Source: Aerococcus sp. Group 1 (GTDB taxonomy: Bacteria; Bacillota; Bacilli; Lactobacillales; Aerococcaceae). Taken from it: a stretch of 64,000 nt of DNA. Position 1 is the stretch's first letter. Each line of letters opens with the position of its first letter. The DNA is taken from positions 1,488,001-1,552,000 of the forward strand of contig NC_015278.1 of NCBI RefSeq assembly GCF_000193205.1, given 5' to 3'. A program made the position numbers and the translations under genes. Positions 8,751 to 17,954 of the stretch are shown piece by piece. The notes below the pieces were generated by a model that was not told the DNA's origin, did no database searches, and was given only the letters and a program-made list of their open reading frames with translations.

Positions 8751-9415
8751 TGAAAGAGCTATGCCCCACCACTAAATGGTCCAAAAGTTCAATCCCTATT
8801 ATTTTGCCCGCTTCCTTTAATCGGCGAGTGAATTCGATATCTTCTGGGGAGGGTTCTGGATTTCCTGAAGGGTGATTGTGACCTACCATGATCCGGGCCG
8901 CCGATACCCTGACCGCCTCTTTATAGATTTCCCGAGGATGGGCCACCGACATATTTAACCCGCCAATAAAGATAATCTGTTTTTTGATCACTTCATTTTT
9001 AGTATTTAAGTAAAAACCAAGACCTTCTCCTGATGGCTATCCGCTAATTCACTGAGATAATAGTCCCCTGCTTCCTGACTTGAATGAATGGTTCCCAATT
9101 TTATTAACCGAGCTTGGTGTAAACGCTTGGAGAACTCAAAAATAGCCTGGAGTTCCACTGCCTTAGCCTTACCAATGCCTTCAATGGCCAGTAATTCTTC
9201 CGTAGCAGCCATTTTCAATTGATATAAGTCTTCAAAATGGTTCAAGAGTTTATGGGCTAACTGGATGGCTGACCCATATTTGCCCCCTGATCGTAAAATA
9301 ATAGCCAGCAATTCATAAGTTGGCAAACTATTGGCCCCATATTCCATTAAACGCTCCCGCGGTCTAGCCGATTCGGGCAAGGTTTTAATAGGAATACATG
9401 TTTTTTACTATCCAT
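8722..9415 (-). pseudogene. radC: RadC (JAB/MPN family), carrying two -1 frameshifts
   Basis: RadC is a conserved JAB-domain protein of uncertain biochemical role. A strong ribosome site (GGAGGTGG) sits before an ATG at 9413-9415. That frame (MDSKK...) meets the body frame only if one A is added to the A6 run at 9401-9406, giving MDSKKTCIPIKTLPESARPRERL. The body carries a helix-hairpin-helix segment (LLAIEGIGKAKAVELQAI) and stops at 9006 after EKVLVFT. Adding one T to the T5 run at 9012-9016 restores [18 protein letters not shown] and joins the JAB motif frame ([16 protein letters not shown], the metal-binding H-x-H...S...D set). The restored length of ~230 residues is normal. Confidence 0.88.
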
Positions 9416-9491
9416 ATCTAAGCCACCTCCACCCTATATAGCCGCGAAGCCCCATTGAATTCATCAAACAGCGAAGAGTTAAAAACACAAA

Positions 9492-9520
9492 AAGATCAGA
9501 ATCCTTAAAATCCTGATCTT
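9492..9520 (-). terminator. Terminator after glmS
   Basis: AAGATCAG/CTGATCTT stem with flanking A-T pairs, followed by TTTTTGTG on the minus strand, ~35 bases past the glmS stop. Confidence 0.8.
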
Positions 9521-9552
9521 CTTTTTTATAAGCTCTTATAAGAAAAATATGT

Positions 9553-11361
9553 CTATTCTACTGTTACCGATTTAGCCAGATTTCTAGGCTTATCGACATC
9601 TAAGCCGCGATCAATGGTCGCATAGTAAGCGAGGAGTTGAGCGGGGATGACTGTAATCAATGGCGTTAATAAATCATGCACATGGGGGAGGACAATTTGG
9701 TCCCCTTCTTGGTCTAGTCCTTCCATAGCAATAATTAAATTATGGGCGCCACGTGAGCGTGTCTCTTCCACATTACCACGAGTTAACAGGGCGGTGTTGG
9801 CTTGACTAATGATCGCCACAACAGGGACGCCATCTTCGATCAATGAAATGGTACCATGTTTTAATTCTCCAGAAGCAAAACCTTCTGTTTGAATATAAGA
9901 GACCTCTTTTAATTTCAAAGCCGCTTCAACAGAAACCGCATAATCTAGGCCACGACCAATATAAAAGGCTGACCTTTGGTCTTTAAAGTAATCGGTTGCC
10001 AGTTGATGGAAATAATCCGCTTGTCCAACCACTTCATCCATGGCTTGGGCAGCAATTGATAATTCATGTTTTAAGTCAAAGGGAAGGTCTAAGCCCTTCT
10101 TACGGGCAATTTGATCAGCAATGATTGCTAAAACTGTTATTTGTCCAGTATAGGCCTTGGTAGAAGCCACCGCAATTTCAGGGCCAACATGCAAGAGTAA
10201 AGTATAGTCAGCCTCCCGTGATAAGGTGGATCCTGGCACATTGGTAATGGTTAAGGAAGGATAACCTTGGGCATTGGTTTGGACTAGGACTTGGCGACTA
10301 TCCGCTGTTTCCCCTGATTGGGTTAAGTAAATAAAGAAGGGTTTCTCAGGTAAAAGCGGCGGATTATAAGAAAATTCCGAAGCCACATGGACCTCTGTAG
10401 GAACCTTAGCAATTCTCTCCAGGAGCACTTTACCAACTAAGCCAGCATGCATACTGGTCCCAGCAGCTACAATAAAGATACGGTCACTAGCAGTAATGGT
10501 TTCCAGCAAGTCATGGTCGATACTTAATTGCCCCTTGTCATCTTCATAGGCTTGAATAATCTTACGGATAGCTGCTGGTTGTTCTACAATTTCTTTCTCC
10601 ATGTAGTAATCAAAGGTGCCTTTTTCTAAATCGTCAGCGTCCAAACTAGCGGTATAAGGCTCTCTGCTTACGACTTCACCCGCTAAATTCTCAATTTTAA
10701 CTTGGTCTTTGCTTAGGGTGACTAATTCACCATCATGGATTTCAATATATTGGTCAGTATAGGCGATCGAAGCCATGGCATCAGAAGCGATCGTATTAAA
10801 GCCTTGTCCTTTGCCAATTAAGAGCGGGCTCTTATTCTTAGCTGCATAAAGGTGGTCTGGATCTTCAGTATCAATCAAACCTAAAGCATAGGACCCTTCT
10901 AAGAGGCCAACTGTTTTTCTTAGGGCGCTTGGAGCATCAATACTTTCTTCCCGGCTAAATTTAGCAAGCAATTCCACGACAACTTCAGTATCAGTATCCG
11001 AATAAAAATCAACATCAGCTAAATAGTCATTTTTTAAGGCTTGGTAGTTTTCAATCACCCCATTATGAACCAAGGCAAAGCGGCCATCGTGGGATAAATG
11101 AGGATGGGCGTTAGGGACTGATGGCACCCCATGGGTCGCCCAACGTGTATGACCTATCCCTAAATGAGCCGGGATAGACAGATCGACTTCTTCGCGTAAT
11201 TGAGCAATCCGCCCTTTGACTTTAAAGAGGTGTCCATGGTCTTCTTCATCGACCACATAGATTCCCGCTGAGTCATAGCCCCGGTATTCTAGGCGTTCTA
11301 AGCCCTTCAAAAGCACCTCTTGAGCCCGCATTTCGCCAATAAATCCTACAATTCCACACAT
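9553..11361 (-). CDS. glmS: Glutamine-fructose-6-phosphate aminotransferase
   Basis: Makes glucosamine-6-phosphate, the entry step to peptidoglycan and amino-sugar synthesis. 602 residues from the ATG at 11361, chosen because Cys must follow the start Met as the N-terminal nucleophile (MCGIVGFIGE) and AGGAGG lies upstream; an in-frame extension to 11391 would bury that Cys. The N-terminal Ntn glutaminase domain has HTRWATHG and HNGVIENY. Two SIS isomerase domains follow (AAGTSMHAGLV, LTQSGETADS). The C-terminus is KPRNLAKSVTVE, typical of the family. Expression is controlled by the ribozyme upstream. Confidence 0.98.
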   Translation of the reverse strand: MCGIVGFIGEMRAQEVLLKGLERLEYRGYDSAGIYVVDEEDHGHLFKVKGRIAQLREEVDLSIPAHLGIGHTRWATHGVPSVPNAHPHLSHDGRFALVHNGVIENYQALKNDYLADVDFYSDTDTEVVVELLAKFSREESIDAPSALRKTVGLLEGSYALGLIDTEDPDHLYAAKNKSPLLIGKGQGFNTIASDAMASIAYTDQYIEIHDGELVTLSKDQVKIENLAGEVVSREPYTASLDADDLEKGTFDYYMEKEIVEQPAAIRKIIQAYEDDKGQLSIDHDLLETITASDRIFIVAAGTSMHAGLVGKVLLERIAKVPTEVHVASEFSYNPPLLPEKPFFIYLTQSGETADSRQVLVQTNAQGYPSLTITNVPGSTLSREADYTLLLHVGPEIAVASTKAYTGQITVLAIIADQIARKKGLDLPFDLKHELSIAAQAMDEVVGQADYFHQLATDYFKDQRSAFYIGRGLDYAVSVEAALKLKEVSYIQTEGFASGELKHGTISLIEDGVPVVAIISQANTALLTRGNVEETRSRGAHNLIIAMEGLDQEGDQIVLPHVHDLLTPLITVIPAQLLAYYATIDRGLDVDKPRNLAKSVTVE

Positions 11362-11417
11362 AAATAGTTTCCTCCTAAAAATACCCATCACTTAATGGGC
11401 ACACTGATATTAACTAC

Positions 11418-11563
11418 TTAAGCACGAGAAAAGGATTTTGTTTCATTTGCTAAAAATGATTTTTGTGCTTTTCTATGGATTGTGCAACCCCTAGGCCACC
11501 CGCCGAATCTTCGATAAACCTAGTCCTCGTCACTGAAAAAATCTCTTTAATCAGTCAGGCGCT
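11418..11563 (-). ncRNA. glmS self-cleaving ribozyme (riboswitch)
   Basis: On the minus strand the leader begins AGCGCC (11563-11558) at the expected cleavage site. It contains the conserved core GACGAGGACTAGGTTTATCG and TCGGCGGGTGGCC, then a 3' helix with arms AAGCAC and GTGCTT near 11420-11475. These match the glmS ribozyme core as I recall it from Thermoanaerobacter and Bacillus. Cleavage would fall between A11563 and G11562, about 40 bases after the likely transcription start. The family is activated by glucosamine-6-phosphate and lowers glmS expression. A small CCCAT/ATGGG hairpin (11384-11399) lies between it and the ribosome site. Confidence 0.93.
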
Positions 11564-11609
11564 ATCTGTCTGTAACAGATTTTATTAATAACATTTAAGT
11601 AGTAATTAC

Positions 11610-11638
11610 ATCCTAGGCCATTGTTAAAAGCTTGTCAA
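11610..11638 (-). promoter_or_regulatory. glmS promoter
   Basis: On the minus strand a perfect TTGACA (11633-11638), a 17-base spacer and TAGGAT (11610-11615). Transcription would start near 11603, 40 bases upstream of the ribozyme cleavage site. Confidence 0.7.
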
Positions 11639-11708
11639 TATAGGCAGAGCCCCTGTTAACAAAATTAAGTAAAATTTATAAAAAACATTAAAAAAGAACA
11701 GATTGTGA

Positions 11709-11803
11709 GCTGACGACAAAAAAGTGAAACGGTGGAAGAAATATGCGGTGATCCTTGAAAAGGATTGCCAAATATTTCTGAAGCGGACTTCACTTTTGTC
11801 AGC
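11709..11803. repeat. ~95-nt imperfect palindrome
   Basis: Outer arms GCTGAC...GTCAGC, then CAAAAAAGTGAA/TTCACTTTTG, AGAAATAT/ATATTTCT and an inner GATCCTT/AAGGATT. The whole segment could fold as one long hairpin. It lies between valS and glmS, outside both transcripts' core signals. It shares TGGAAGAAA and TTTCTGAA..GGAC words with the palindrome at 27806-27905. No protein is plausible here. Confidence 0.7.
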
Positions 11804-11837
11804 AAGCAGCTTATGAAGAATGCGACATAAATTAAGA

Positions 11838-11868
11838 AAGAGTCTGAGACTTTTGTCCCAGACTCTTT
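11838..11868 (-). terminator. Terminator after valS
   Basis: GAGTCTG/CAGACTC stem around GGGACAAAAGTCT, followed on the minus strand by TTTCTTAATTT, ~40 bases past the valS stop. The next 22 bases (11871-11892) recur exactly at 62017-62038. Confidence 0.8.
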
Positions 11869-11909
11869 TCAAAATACGAACTATCTAATCAATTAGATAA
11901 ATTTATCCA

Positions 11910-14555
11910 CTAATTCGTAGCTTTCAAATCAGCCAAACGTTCTTTAGTGGCTTGGTATTTTTGTTGGTAATCCTGGCCTTTTTGCCGCTCTTTCTCTACC
12001 AGGTCAGCGGGAGCATTATTAACAAAGCCTTGGTTGGCTAGTTTCTTGTCTACCCGTTCAACTTCACTGGCCCATTTAGCGAGTTCCGCTTCTAAGCGTT
12101 GAATTTCTTCATCGATGTCAATGAAACCTGCTAAAGGAAGGTAAATTTCCCCATCACTAAAGAATAAGGTCATGGCTTGGTCAGGAATTTCCGTGTCTAA
12201 GGCCATTTCTAATTCACTTGGGTTAGCAAAGCGATTAATGTATTCTTTGTTTTCCTCTAACATGGTCAAAATTTCTTGAGAATTAGCTTTGACATGAATA
12301 GCAATTGGCTTGGAAGGTGCGACATTGTTTTCATTCCGTGCCGTACGGATAGAGCGAATAAAGGAAATCAAAGCCTCCATATGGCGAGCAGCTTCTTGGT
12401 GGATTTGACTTTCTTCGACTTCAGGATACTTAGCCGTCACAATAGAATTGCCTTGATGAGGAATATGTTGCCAGATTTCTTCGGTAACAAAAGGCATAAT
12501 GGGGTGAAGTAGGGCTAACATTTGTCCAAGAACATAGCTGAGGACGCTTCTGGTCGTATGTTTGGCGTCTTCATCATCGCCTTGTAAGACTTCCTTACTC
12601 ATTTCAATATACCAGTCACAGAAGTCATTCCAAATAAAGTGATAGAGGGCCCGACCAGCTTCACCAAATTCAAAGGCATCAAAACGGTCAGTCACCTTGG
12701 CAATGGTTTCATTTAAGCGGGTCAAGATCCACTGATCAACAATGGAAGTAACGTTATTTAGATCAATGTCATCATAGGTCATCCCATCCAAGTTCATCAA
12801 GGCATAGCGGGAAGCATTCCAGATCTTATTAATAAAGTTCCATGCCGCTTCCAATTTTTCTGGGTAATAACGGATATCTTGACCTGGTGTTGAACCAGTA
12901 GCTAAGAACCAACGTAAAGCGTCAGCACCATATTGGTCAACAACATCCATAGGGTCAACCCCGTTACCCAGCGATTTAGACATCTTACGCCCTTGGGAGT
13001 CCCGAATCAAACCGTGAATTAAAACGTTTTTAAAAGGCCGCTCTCCGGTGAATTCTAAAGATTGGAAGATCATCCGACTGACCCAGAAGAAAATAATATC
13101 ATAACCGGTTACCAAGGTATCTGTTGGGAAGTAACGCTTATAGTCGCTAGCCTCTTCATCTGGCCAACCCATGGTAGAGAATGGCCAGAGAGCACTTGAA
13201 AACCAGGTATCTAAGACATCAGGATCTTGCACCCAATTTTCTTCATCCTCAGGCGCTTCCATTCCAACATAGACTTCCCCACTATCCTTATGGTACCAGG
13301 CCGGAATTTGGTGCCCCCACCAGAGTTGCCGTGAAATGACCCAGTCATGGACATTTTCCATCCAGGAAACAAAGGTTTGCTCGAAACGTGGTGGATAAAA
13401 GTCGACACGGTTTTCGGTATTTTGATTGTCTAGGGCTTGCTTAGCTAAGGGAGCCATCTTCACAAACCATTGGGTCGAAAGCCGGGGTTCCACTACAGCG
13501 TCAGAGCGTTCGGAATGACCCACACTGTGGACAATCTCTTCAATGTCTACCAAGCTACCATCAGCTTTTAAGTCTTCAACGATGGCTTGACGGCATTCAT
13601 CCCGGGTCATGCCTTGGTACTTGCCGGCATTTTCGTTCATTGTACCGTCATCATTCATGACGTTAATCCGCTCTAAATGGTGGCGGTTGCCCACTGCAAA
13701 GTCATTGGGATCATGGGCTGGGGTGATTTTAACCACACCAGTACCAAAGTCACGGTCGACATAGTCATCACTAATCACAGGAATTTCTCTACCCACAATT
13801 GGTAGGATAACGGTCTTACCGATGTAGTCTTGGTAGCGTTCATCATCAGGGTGGACCGCAACGGCTGTGTCCCCTAACAGGGTTTCTGGACGGGTAGTGG
13901 CTAGGCGCAAGGAGCCTGACCCATCAGCCAGAGGGTATTCCAAATGATAGAAAGCGCCCTTGTCATCTTTATAGACCACTTCAATATCTGATAAGGCGGT
14001 TTGGAAGACCGGGTCCCAATTAATAATGTACTCACCCCGGTAAATAAGACCCTTTTCATACAAGGTCACAAAAACTTTACGTACTGCTTCTGATAAGCCA
14101 TCATCTAGGGTAAAACGTTCCCGCTTATAGTCCACAGATATCCCCATTTTGGCCCATTGATTACGAATGGTTTGGGCATATTCCTCTTTCCATTCCCAGG
14201 TTTTGTCGATGAATTTTTCTCGTCCTAAGTCATAACGGGAGAGATTCTCCTCTTTACGTAACTTTTCTTCGACTTTGGCTTGGGTAGCAATTCCCGCATG
14301 GTCCATCCCAGGTAACCACAAGGTATCATAGCCTTGCATGCGTTTTTGGCGGACGATCATGTCTTGGAGAGTCACATCCCAGGCATGGCCGAGGTGGAGT
14401 TTACCAGTAACATTGGGTGGAGGAATCACCACGGAATAGGCTTCGACTGAAGTATCTCCATTGGGCTCAAAGACTTTTTCATCGAGCCATTGGTCATAAC
14501 GGCCTCTTTCTACCTCATTAGGATTATATTTTTTGGGCATATCAATTTCTTGCAC
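11910..14555 (-). CDS. valS: Valyl-tRNA synthetase
   Basis: Charges tRNA-Val with editing of mischarged threonine. 881 residues: class I signature [16 protein letters not shown] (HIGH motif, here HLGH), a CP1 editing domain at ~220-400 ([17 protein letters not shown]), the KMSKS loop [15 protein letters not shown], an anticodon-binding domain and a C-terminal coiled-coil arm. The start is GTG at 14555, because GAGAGGTG is seven bases upstream; the next ATG (14540) is too far from it. Expression is under the T-box leader. Confidence 0.98.
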   Translation of the reverse strand: MQEIDMPKKYNPNEVERGRYDQWLDEKVFEPNGDTSVEAYSVVIPPPNVTGKLHLGHAWDVTLQDMIVRQKRMQGYDTLWLPGMDHAGIATQAKVEEKLRKEENLSRYDLGREKFIDKTWEWKEEYAQTIRNQWAKMGISVDYKRERFTLDDGLSEAVRKVFVTLYEKGLIYRGEYIINWDPVFQTALSDIEVVYKDDKGAFYHLEYPLADGSGSLRLATTRPETLLGDTAVAVHPDDERYQDYIGKTVILPIVGREIPVISDDYVDRDFGTGVVKITPAHDPNDFAVGNRHHLERINVMNDDGTMNENAGKYQGMTRDECRQAIVEDLKADGSLVDIEEIVHSVGHSERSDAVVEPRLSTQWFVKMAPLAKQALDNQNTENRVDFYPPRFEQTFVSWMENVHDWVISRQLWWGHQIPAWYHKDSGEVYVGMEAPEDEENWVQDPDVLDTWFSSALWPFSTMGWPDEEASDYKRYFPTDTLVTGYDIIFFWVSRMIFQSLEFTGERPFKNVLIHGLIRDSQGRKMSKSLGNGVDPMDVVDQYGADALRWFLATGSTPGQDIRYYPEKLEAAWNFINKIWNASRYALMNLDGMTYDDIDLNNVTSIVDQWILTRLNETIAKVTDRFDAFEFGEAGRALYHFIWNDFCDWYIEMSKEVLQGDDEDAKHTTRSVLSYVLGQMLALLHPIMPFVTEEIWQHIPHQGNSIVTAKYPEVEESQIHQEAARHMEALISFIRSIRTARNENNVAPSKPIAIHVKANSQEILTMLEENKEYINRFANPSELEMALDTEIPDQAMTLFFSDGEIYLPLAGFIDIDEEIQRLEAELAKWASEVERVDKKLANQGFVNNAPADLVEKERQKGQDYQQKYQATKERLADLKATN

Positions 14556-14599
14556 TAAAAAGCACCTCTCTTTATGGAATGATTTCTTAAGTTTATTAG

Positions 14600-14820
14600 A
14601 AATAAGTAAAAAGCCCTAGCTTCCTGATTAGGGAAGATAGGGCGCTAAGTGCACGGTGCCACCTATATTTATGACTGGATGATAACGGCATCGACCGGAC
14701 AGTTCAGTTTGTAAGCAACCATGCCTTTTTCTCTTGATGGCCTCTCACCAAACGCCACTCGCTTCACCGATTCAAAAGCAACCTCTTACGCATTACCTTT
14801 ACTTATTTTCCATCTAGTTT
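14600..14820 (-). promoter_or_regulatory. T-box riboswitch leader of valS
   Basis: The 302-base gap upstream of valS carries the T-box sequence AGGTGGCACCG (14654-14664 on the minus strand), which can form the antiterminator. A strong terminator follows at 14605-14643: CCCTATCTTCC/GGAAGCTAGGG then TTTTT. Upstream lies a long Stem I-like region with GGTGAGAGGCC. Uncharged tRNA-Val is the expected effector. I could not assign the specifier codon with certainty; GTC and GTT both occur in the right area. A possible promoter (TTGCTT, 17 bases, TAAACT) lies near 14820-14845. Confidence 0.9.
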
Positions 14821-14857
14821 AACAAGAAAGCTAGGAAAAAGCAATTTAATTTCAATT

Positions 14858-15484
14858 CTAGGCTAACCAACCATGGTCGGTCTGAGTCCTCCCCTTGGGC
14901 GAGGAAACATAGGGATTGCCTTTCACATAGAAGCGTAAGGGTTTATGGGTCCACTCGCCCTTATTGGGAATACCAATACGGGGACCTCGAGCAATCTCTG
15001 CTACTGGTCTTGGATCATGGAAATCAATGGACAAGGGGCCTTGTAAAATCGACGTTCCGTAGTCGACTTCCTTATCGACCCCTAAAGCTTGAGATAATTT
15101 GCCCGGCCCATTCGTTAAGAGCCTGCGCTGGTCTTGTTTGCGCCGACTCTGCATGAGATCAATACCTTCCACAGGTTCCAAGGCCCGGATCAATACCCCT
15201 TGGGGTTCATCTTTACTTTGGGTAATCATATTCACACACCAATGGCCGTGAATATTATAGATATAAAAAATCCCCGCCTCCTGGTAAAAAGCTTCTAAAC
15301 TAGCGGTCCGCTTGCCACCATAGACATGGGCGGCTCGGTCCTTTTCTCCTAAATAGGCTTCCGTTTCAACAATAATACCACTAGTCACTCCAGCTGAGGA
15401 CTTTCTTCTTAAACGGCAACCTAATAATTTTTGGGCGATTTCCGGAGTCGATAAATCAGGGTTCTTAAAGAAAAGTTCAGCCAT
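14858..15484 (-). CDS. 3-methyladenine DNA glycosylase (AAG/MPG family)
   Basis: Excises alkylated purines. 208 residues, typical length. Motifs include IIVETEAYLGEKDRAAHVYGGKRT (catalytic Glu in ETEAY) and the C-terminal GPRIGIPNKGEW. The start overlaps the preceding stop by one base (TAATG), indicating translational coupling with the rhodanese-like gene. Confidence 0.95.
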   Translation of the reverse strand: MAELFFKNPDLSTPEIAQKLLGCRLRRKSSAGVTSGIIVETEAYLGEKDRAAHVYGGKRTASLEAFYQEAGIFYIYNIHGHWCVNMITQSKDEPQGVLIRALEPVEGIDLMQSRRKQDQRRLLTNGPGKLSQALGVDKEVDYGTSILQGPLSIDFHDPRPVAEIARGPRIGIPNKGEWTHKPLRFYVKGNPYVSSPKGRTQTDHGWLA

Positions 15485-15906
15485 TAGTCAGCCGTTCCTT
15501 TAGTTTTACCTTCCCATTCATTGAAGCCGCCCTTTAAGATATAAATGTCTTCATAGCCTTCCTGCTTTAGGACTGAAGCCATCCGCGTGGCAATATTTAC
15601 CCCATTGTCATAGAGGTAAATCTTTTGGGACCGGTTGAGACCAGGGGCTTTTTTCAATTGACGGACCTCACTATAAGGGATATTACGGGCGCCAAGAATA
15701 TGGGATGAACGAAATTCTTGGGCTTCCCGAACATCAATAATTTGGGCTTGGTGCATGGTAACTTGAAAATCTGCTTGGTCAATCATACTTGCTGATTGCT
15801 TTCTTTTGATCCAAAAATAAGCTTGATAAATCAAGAAAGCTAATAAAGCCACGACTAATAATAGATAAATTAAAGTAAAACCACCAATTGTTTGTGCTAA
15901 TAACAT
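15484..15906 (-). CDS. Membrane-anchored rhodanese-like protein (YqhL type), catalytic Cys absent
   Basis: One N-terminal membrane helix at ~8-30 (LIYLLLVVALLAFLIYQAYFWI) followed by a cytoplasmic rhodanese fold: IIDVREAQEFRSSHILGARNIPYSEV and ILKGGFNEWEG. Where active rhodaneses have a loop starting with Cys, this protein reads YLYDNGVNIATRMA, with Asp in that place, so sulfur transfer is unlikely. A structural or regulatory role is inferred. Three bases separate it from glcK; glcK plus a YqhL-like gene is a common Firmicute pairing. Confidence 0.87.
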   Translation of the reverse strand: MLLAQTIGGFTLIYLLLVVALLAFLIYQAYFWIKRKQSASMIDQADFQVTMHQAQIIDVREAQEFRSSHILGARNIPYSEVRQLKKAPGLNRSQKIYLYDNGVNIATRMASVLKQEGYEDIYILKGGFNEWEGKTKGTAD

Positions 15907-15909
15907 AAA

Positions 15910-16875
15910 TTACTCCTTACTTTTCTCTCTAACTAAATTGGCCGCACCAATCACTCCCGCATCATTACCCAATTGGGCTAAAGAAATTTTTACTTGCCGG
16001 AGATTAGGGCGGTAAGTATATTCTTTAAGAATAGGTGTCATTTTGTCGATCAGATACTGGCCGGCATTAGCTACTCCCCCACCCAAAACAATCTGTTCGG
16101 GGTTAAAGATGCAGGTTAACTGGCTCAAACAAAGCGCCAAGGCTTGAAGAGAACGCGCCATCACTTGCTCTGCTAGTTTATCTCCTGCCTTGGCTGCATC
16201 TACTATGCTTTTAACATCAACGTCCTCCCCAGCACGGATTTGCTTGGCTAATAATGATTCATAGCGAGGATCCTTGGCATATTCCTTGCTTAAACGCAGA
16301 ATCCCTGTCGCTGACGCTAAGGTTTCCACACAGCCTCTTGAACCACAAGTACATAGGTAACCATCCACTTCGCTAGTCATGTGACCAATTTCGCCTGCAG
16401 AACCTTGGCCAATGAGGAGTTCACCTTGGCTAATGATCCCGCCGCCAACACCAGTTCCCAAGGTGATCAAGATCATATTTTGACTTTTACTTCCTGCACC
16501 CTTAGCTAATTCACCTAAAGCAGCGACATTAGCATCATTTTCAATATAAACGGGTAGCTGGCCTAAGCGGGCTTGAAACTGGTCGACGACAGCAATCTCA
16601 TTGTCCCAACCAAGATTATAAGCCCCAGTTACGGTCCCGCGCTTACGATTAATAGCACCTGGTGATCCCATACCGATTCCAAGACAGTTTTTTAAGTCCA
16701 AGTGCTTGGCTTCAACATGTTCTTTAATGGTTTGGGCCAGGTTAGAAATAATGTTAGCCCCGTGGTCAGTGGTATCAGTGGGCAGTTGCCACTGGTCGAT
16801 TTTTCCTAGGTCCAGACTAAACAAGGCTAGTTTGGCGGTAGTCCCGCCTAAATCAATACCAACAATAAATTCCAT
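15910..16875 (-). CDS. glcK: Glucokinase, ROK family
   Basis: Phosphorylates glucose to glucose-6-phosphate, feeding glycolysis and the zwf pathway encoded at 26333. 321 residues. N-terminal ATP-binding motif VGIDLGGTTAKLALF; sugar-binding ENDANVAALGE; ROK zinc cluster CTCGSRGCVE. Start ATG at 16875 has GGAGGCA upstream. Lies nine bases after the rhomboid gene in the same operon. Confidence 0.95.
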   Translation of the reverse strand: MEFIVGIDLGGTTAKLALFSLDLGKIDQWQLPTDTTDHGANIISNLAQTIKEHVEAKHLDLKNCLGIGMGSPGAINRKRGTVTGAYNLGWDNEIAVVDQFQARLGQLPVYIENDANVAALGELAKGAGSKSQNMILITLGTGVGGGIISQGELLIGQGSAGEIGHMTSEVDGYLCTCGSRGCVETLASATGILRLSKEYAKDPRYESLLAKQIRAGEDVDVKSIVDAAKAGDKLAEQVMARSLQALALCLSQLTCIFNPEQIVLGGGVANAGQYLIDKMTPILKEYTYRPNLRQVKISLAQLGNDAGVIGAANLVREKSKE

Positions 16876-16884
16876 GCTTGCCTC

Positions 16885-17550
16885 CTAATGTATAAACAGG
16901 GTGTTAAAAGCCCCATGATTCGCAATAATTATACCAGCTATTACTGAATAAACAAGAATAGATACCAGGATACTGGATAAGCGGTGCTTAGGGTTATTAG
17001 TGATAATGAGAGTGGCTAAGAAACCACCGACAATCCCTCCAATATGTCCTGACATATCCACATTAGCCATAAACAAGTTCATAATAATATTCAAAATAAT
17101 TAAAGTCTGATATTGGTAGCCCATGGCTTGGAAATAACGGTCATGGGGATTGAGATAACGCATGGCCAAAAAGAAAGCAAACAAGCCAAATAGCGCCGTG
17201 CTGGCTCCCGCAGAAACGCTGGTTGAAAATTGATAACTGAATAAATTCCCCATAATACCAGAATAGAGGTAGATAAATAAAAAGCGCCAGGAACCAATAA
17301 TTCCTTCCACTTCACTTCCCAGATACCAAAGAGTGATGGAATTGAATAAGAGGTGAGAAAAACCAATATGGACAAAGATAGGGGTTAGTAAACGCCAATA
17401 TTGCCCATAAATGGCAATTAAGGCATTCTCCTTAGCTCCAAAAAGCAGAAGGGTTGATGAACTAAGGCTGGATCCAGTAAATTCCATCAGCAGGTAAATG
17501 ATGATTTGAATAGCTAATAAAGTATAGGTGACATAGGGTTTTCCTCGCAT
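16885..17550 (-). CDS. Rhomboid family intramembrane serine protease (GluP-like)
   Basis: Cleaves membrane proteins within the bilayer. 221 residues with six or seven membrane helices. The catalytic Ser lies in GASTALFG and the His in MSGHIGGIVGG; the supporting HLLFNSITLWYLG motif precedes them. The usual GASG is GAST here, a mild variation. In Bacillus the GluP rhomboid also sits beside glucokinase, and the same pairing appears here. Confidence 0.9.
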   Translation of the reverse strand: MRGKPYVTYTLLAIQIIIYLLMEFTGSSLSSSTLLLFGAKENALIAIYGQYWRLLTPIFVHIGFSHLLFNSITLWYLGSEVEGIIGSWRFLFIYLYSGIMGNLFSYQFSTSVSAGASTALFGLFAFFLAMRYLNPHDRYFQAMGYQYQTLIILNIIMNLFMANVDMSGHIGGIVGGFLATLIITNNPKHRLSSILVSILVYSVIAGIIIANHGAFNTLFIH

Positions 17551-17639
17551 TTGTACCGCCCTCTTCTTGTATTTAAATTAAAACATACCATAACTTTACC
17601 ATATTTTAGCGATGAAGAAAAAAGCTATTCCTTTAGTTA

Positions 17640-17678
17640 AAAAAAGAGGCAGCGATCTCTTTCACTACCTCTTTTCAA
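17640..17678 (-). terminator. Terminator after rpmG
   Basis: AAAGAGGCAG and CTACCTCTTT arms pair with one mismatch, followed by TTTTTTT on the minus strand, ~20 bases after the rpmG stop. Confidence 0.7.
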
Positions 17679-17694
17679 CCCGTTTAAGTACTTA

Positions 17695-17850
17695 TTATTT
17701 TTTAACTTCTCTAAATAAGCATACTTTACGTAATTTTGGACTATATTTTTTTAATTCAATACGGTCAGGGTTATTACGACGATTTTTTTCTGTTAAGTAA
17801 ATGCGTTCGCCCTTAAGTTCCGTATTTTCTAAAAGAATGTTAATACGCAT
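17695..17850 (-). CDS. rpmG: 50S ribosomal protein L33, zinc-independent form
   Basis: 51-residue ribosomal protein read from the sequence: [18 protein letters not shown], then [20 protein letters not shown]. The [13 protein letters not shown] core is diagnostic of L33. The zinc-binding CxxC pairs of the ordinary form are missing (LENTELKG in place of xCxxC; only one Cys, at residue 44), so this is the C-minus type. In several Firmicutes that type replaces the zinc form when zinc is scarce, often under Zur control. Whether a C-plus copy exists elsewhere cannot be seen here. Confidence 0.93.
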   Translation of the reverse strand: MRINILLENTELKGERIYLTEKNRRNNPDRIELKKYSPKLRKVCLFREVKK

Positions 17851-17954
17851 TATTTTCCCTCCATCAGATCAATAATTTATCATAGATTTTTAATCATACC
17901 TTAAAAGTCTACCATAGTTCTCAGTGCTTTTCAAACTTTTTATAAAAATGCCCT

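Noticed and set aside
11384..11399. CCCAT/ATGGG hairpin before glmS as a terminator
   Set aside because: The five-base stem is too weak, and it lies between the ribozyme and the ribosome site of a gene that must be transcribed.
11624..11872. 82-residue open frame on the minus strand between glmS and valS
   Set aside because: It covers the glmS promoter, the long palindrome and the valS terminator, has no ribosome site and an odd Phe/Leu/Arg-rich composition.
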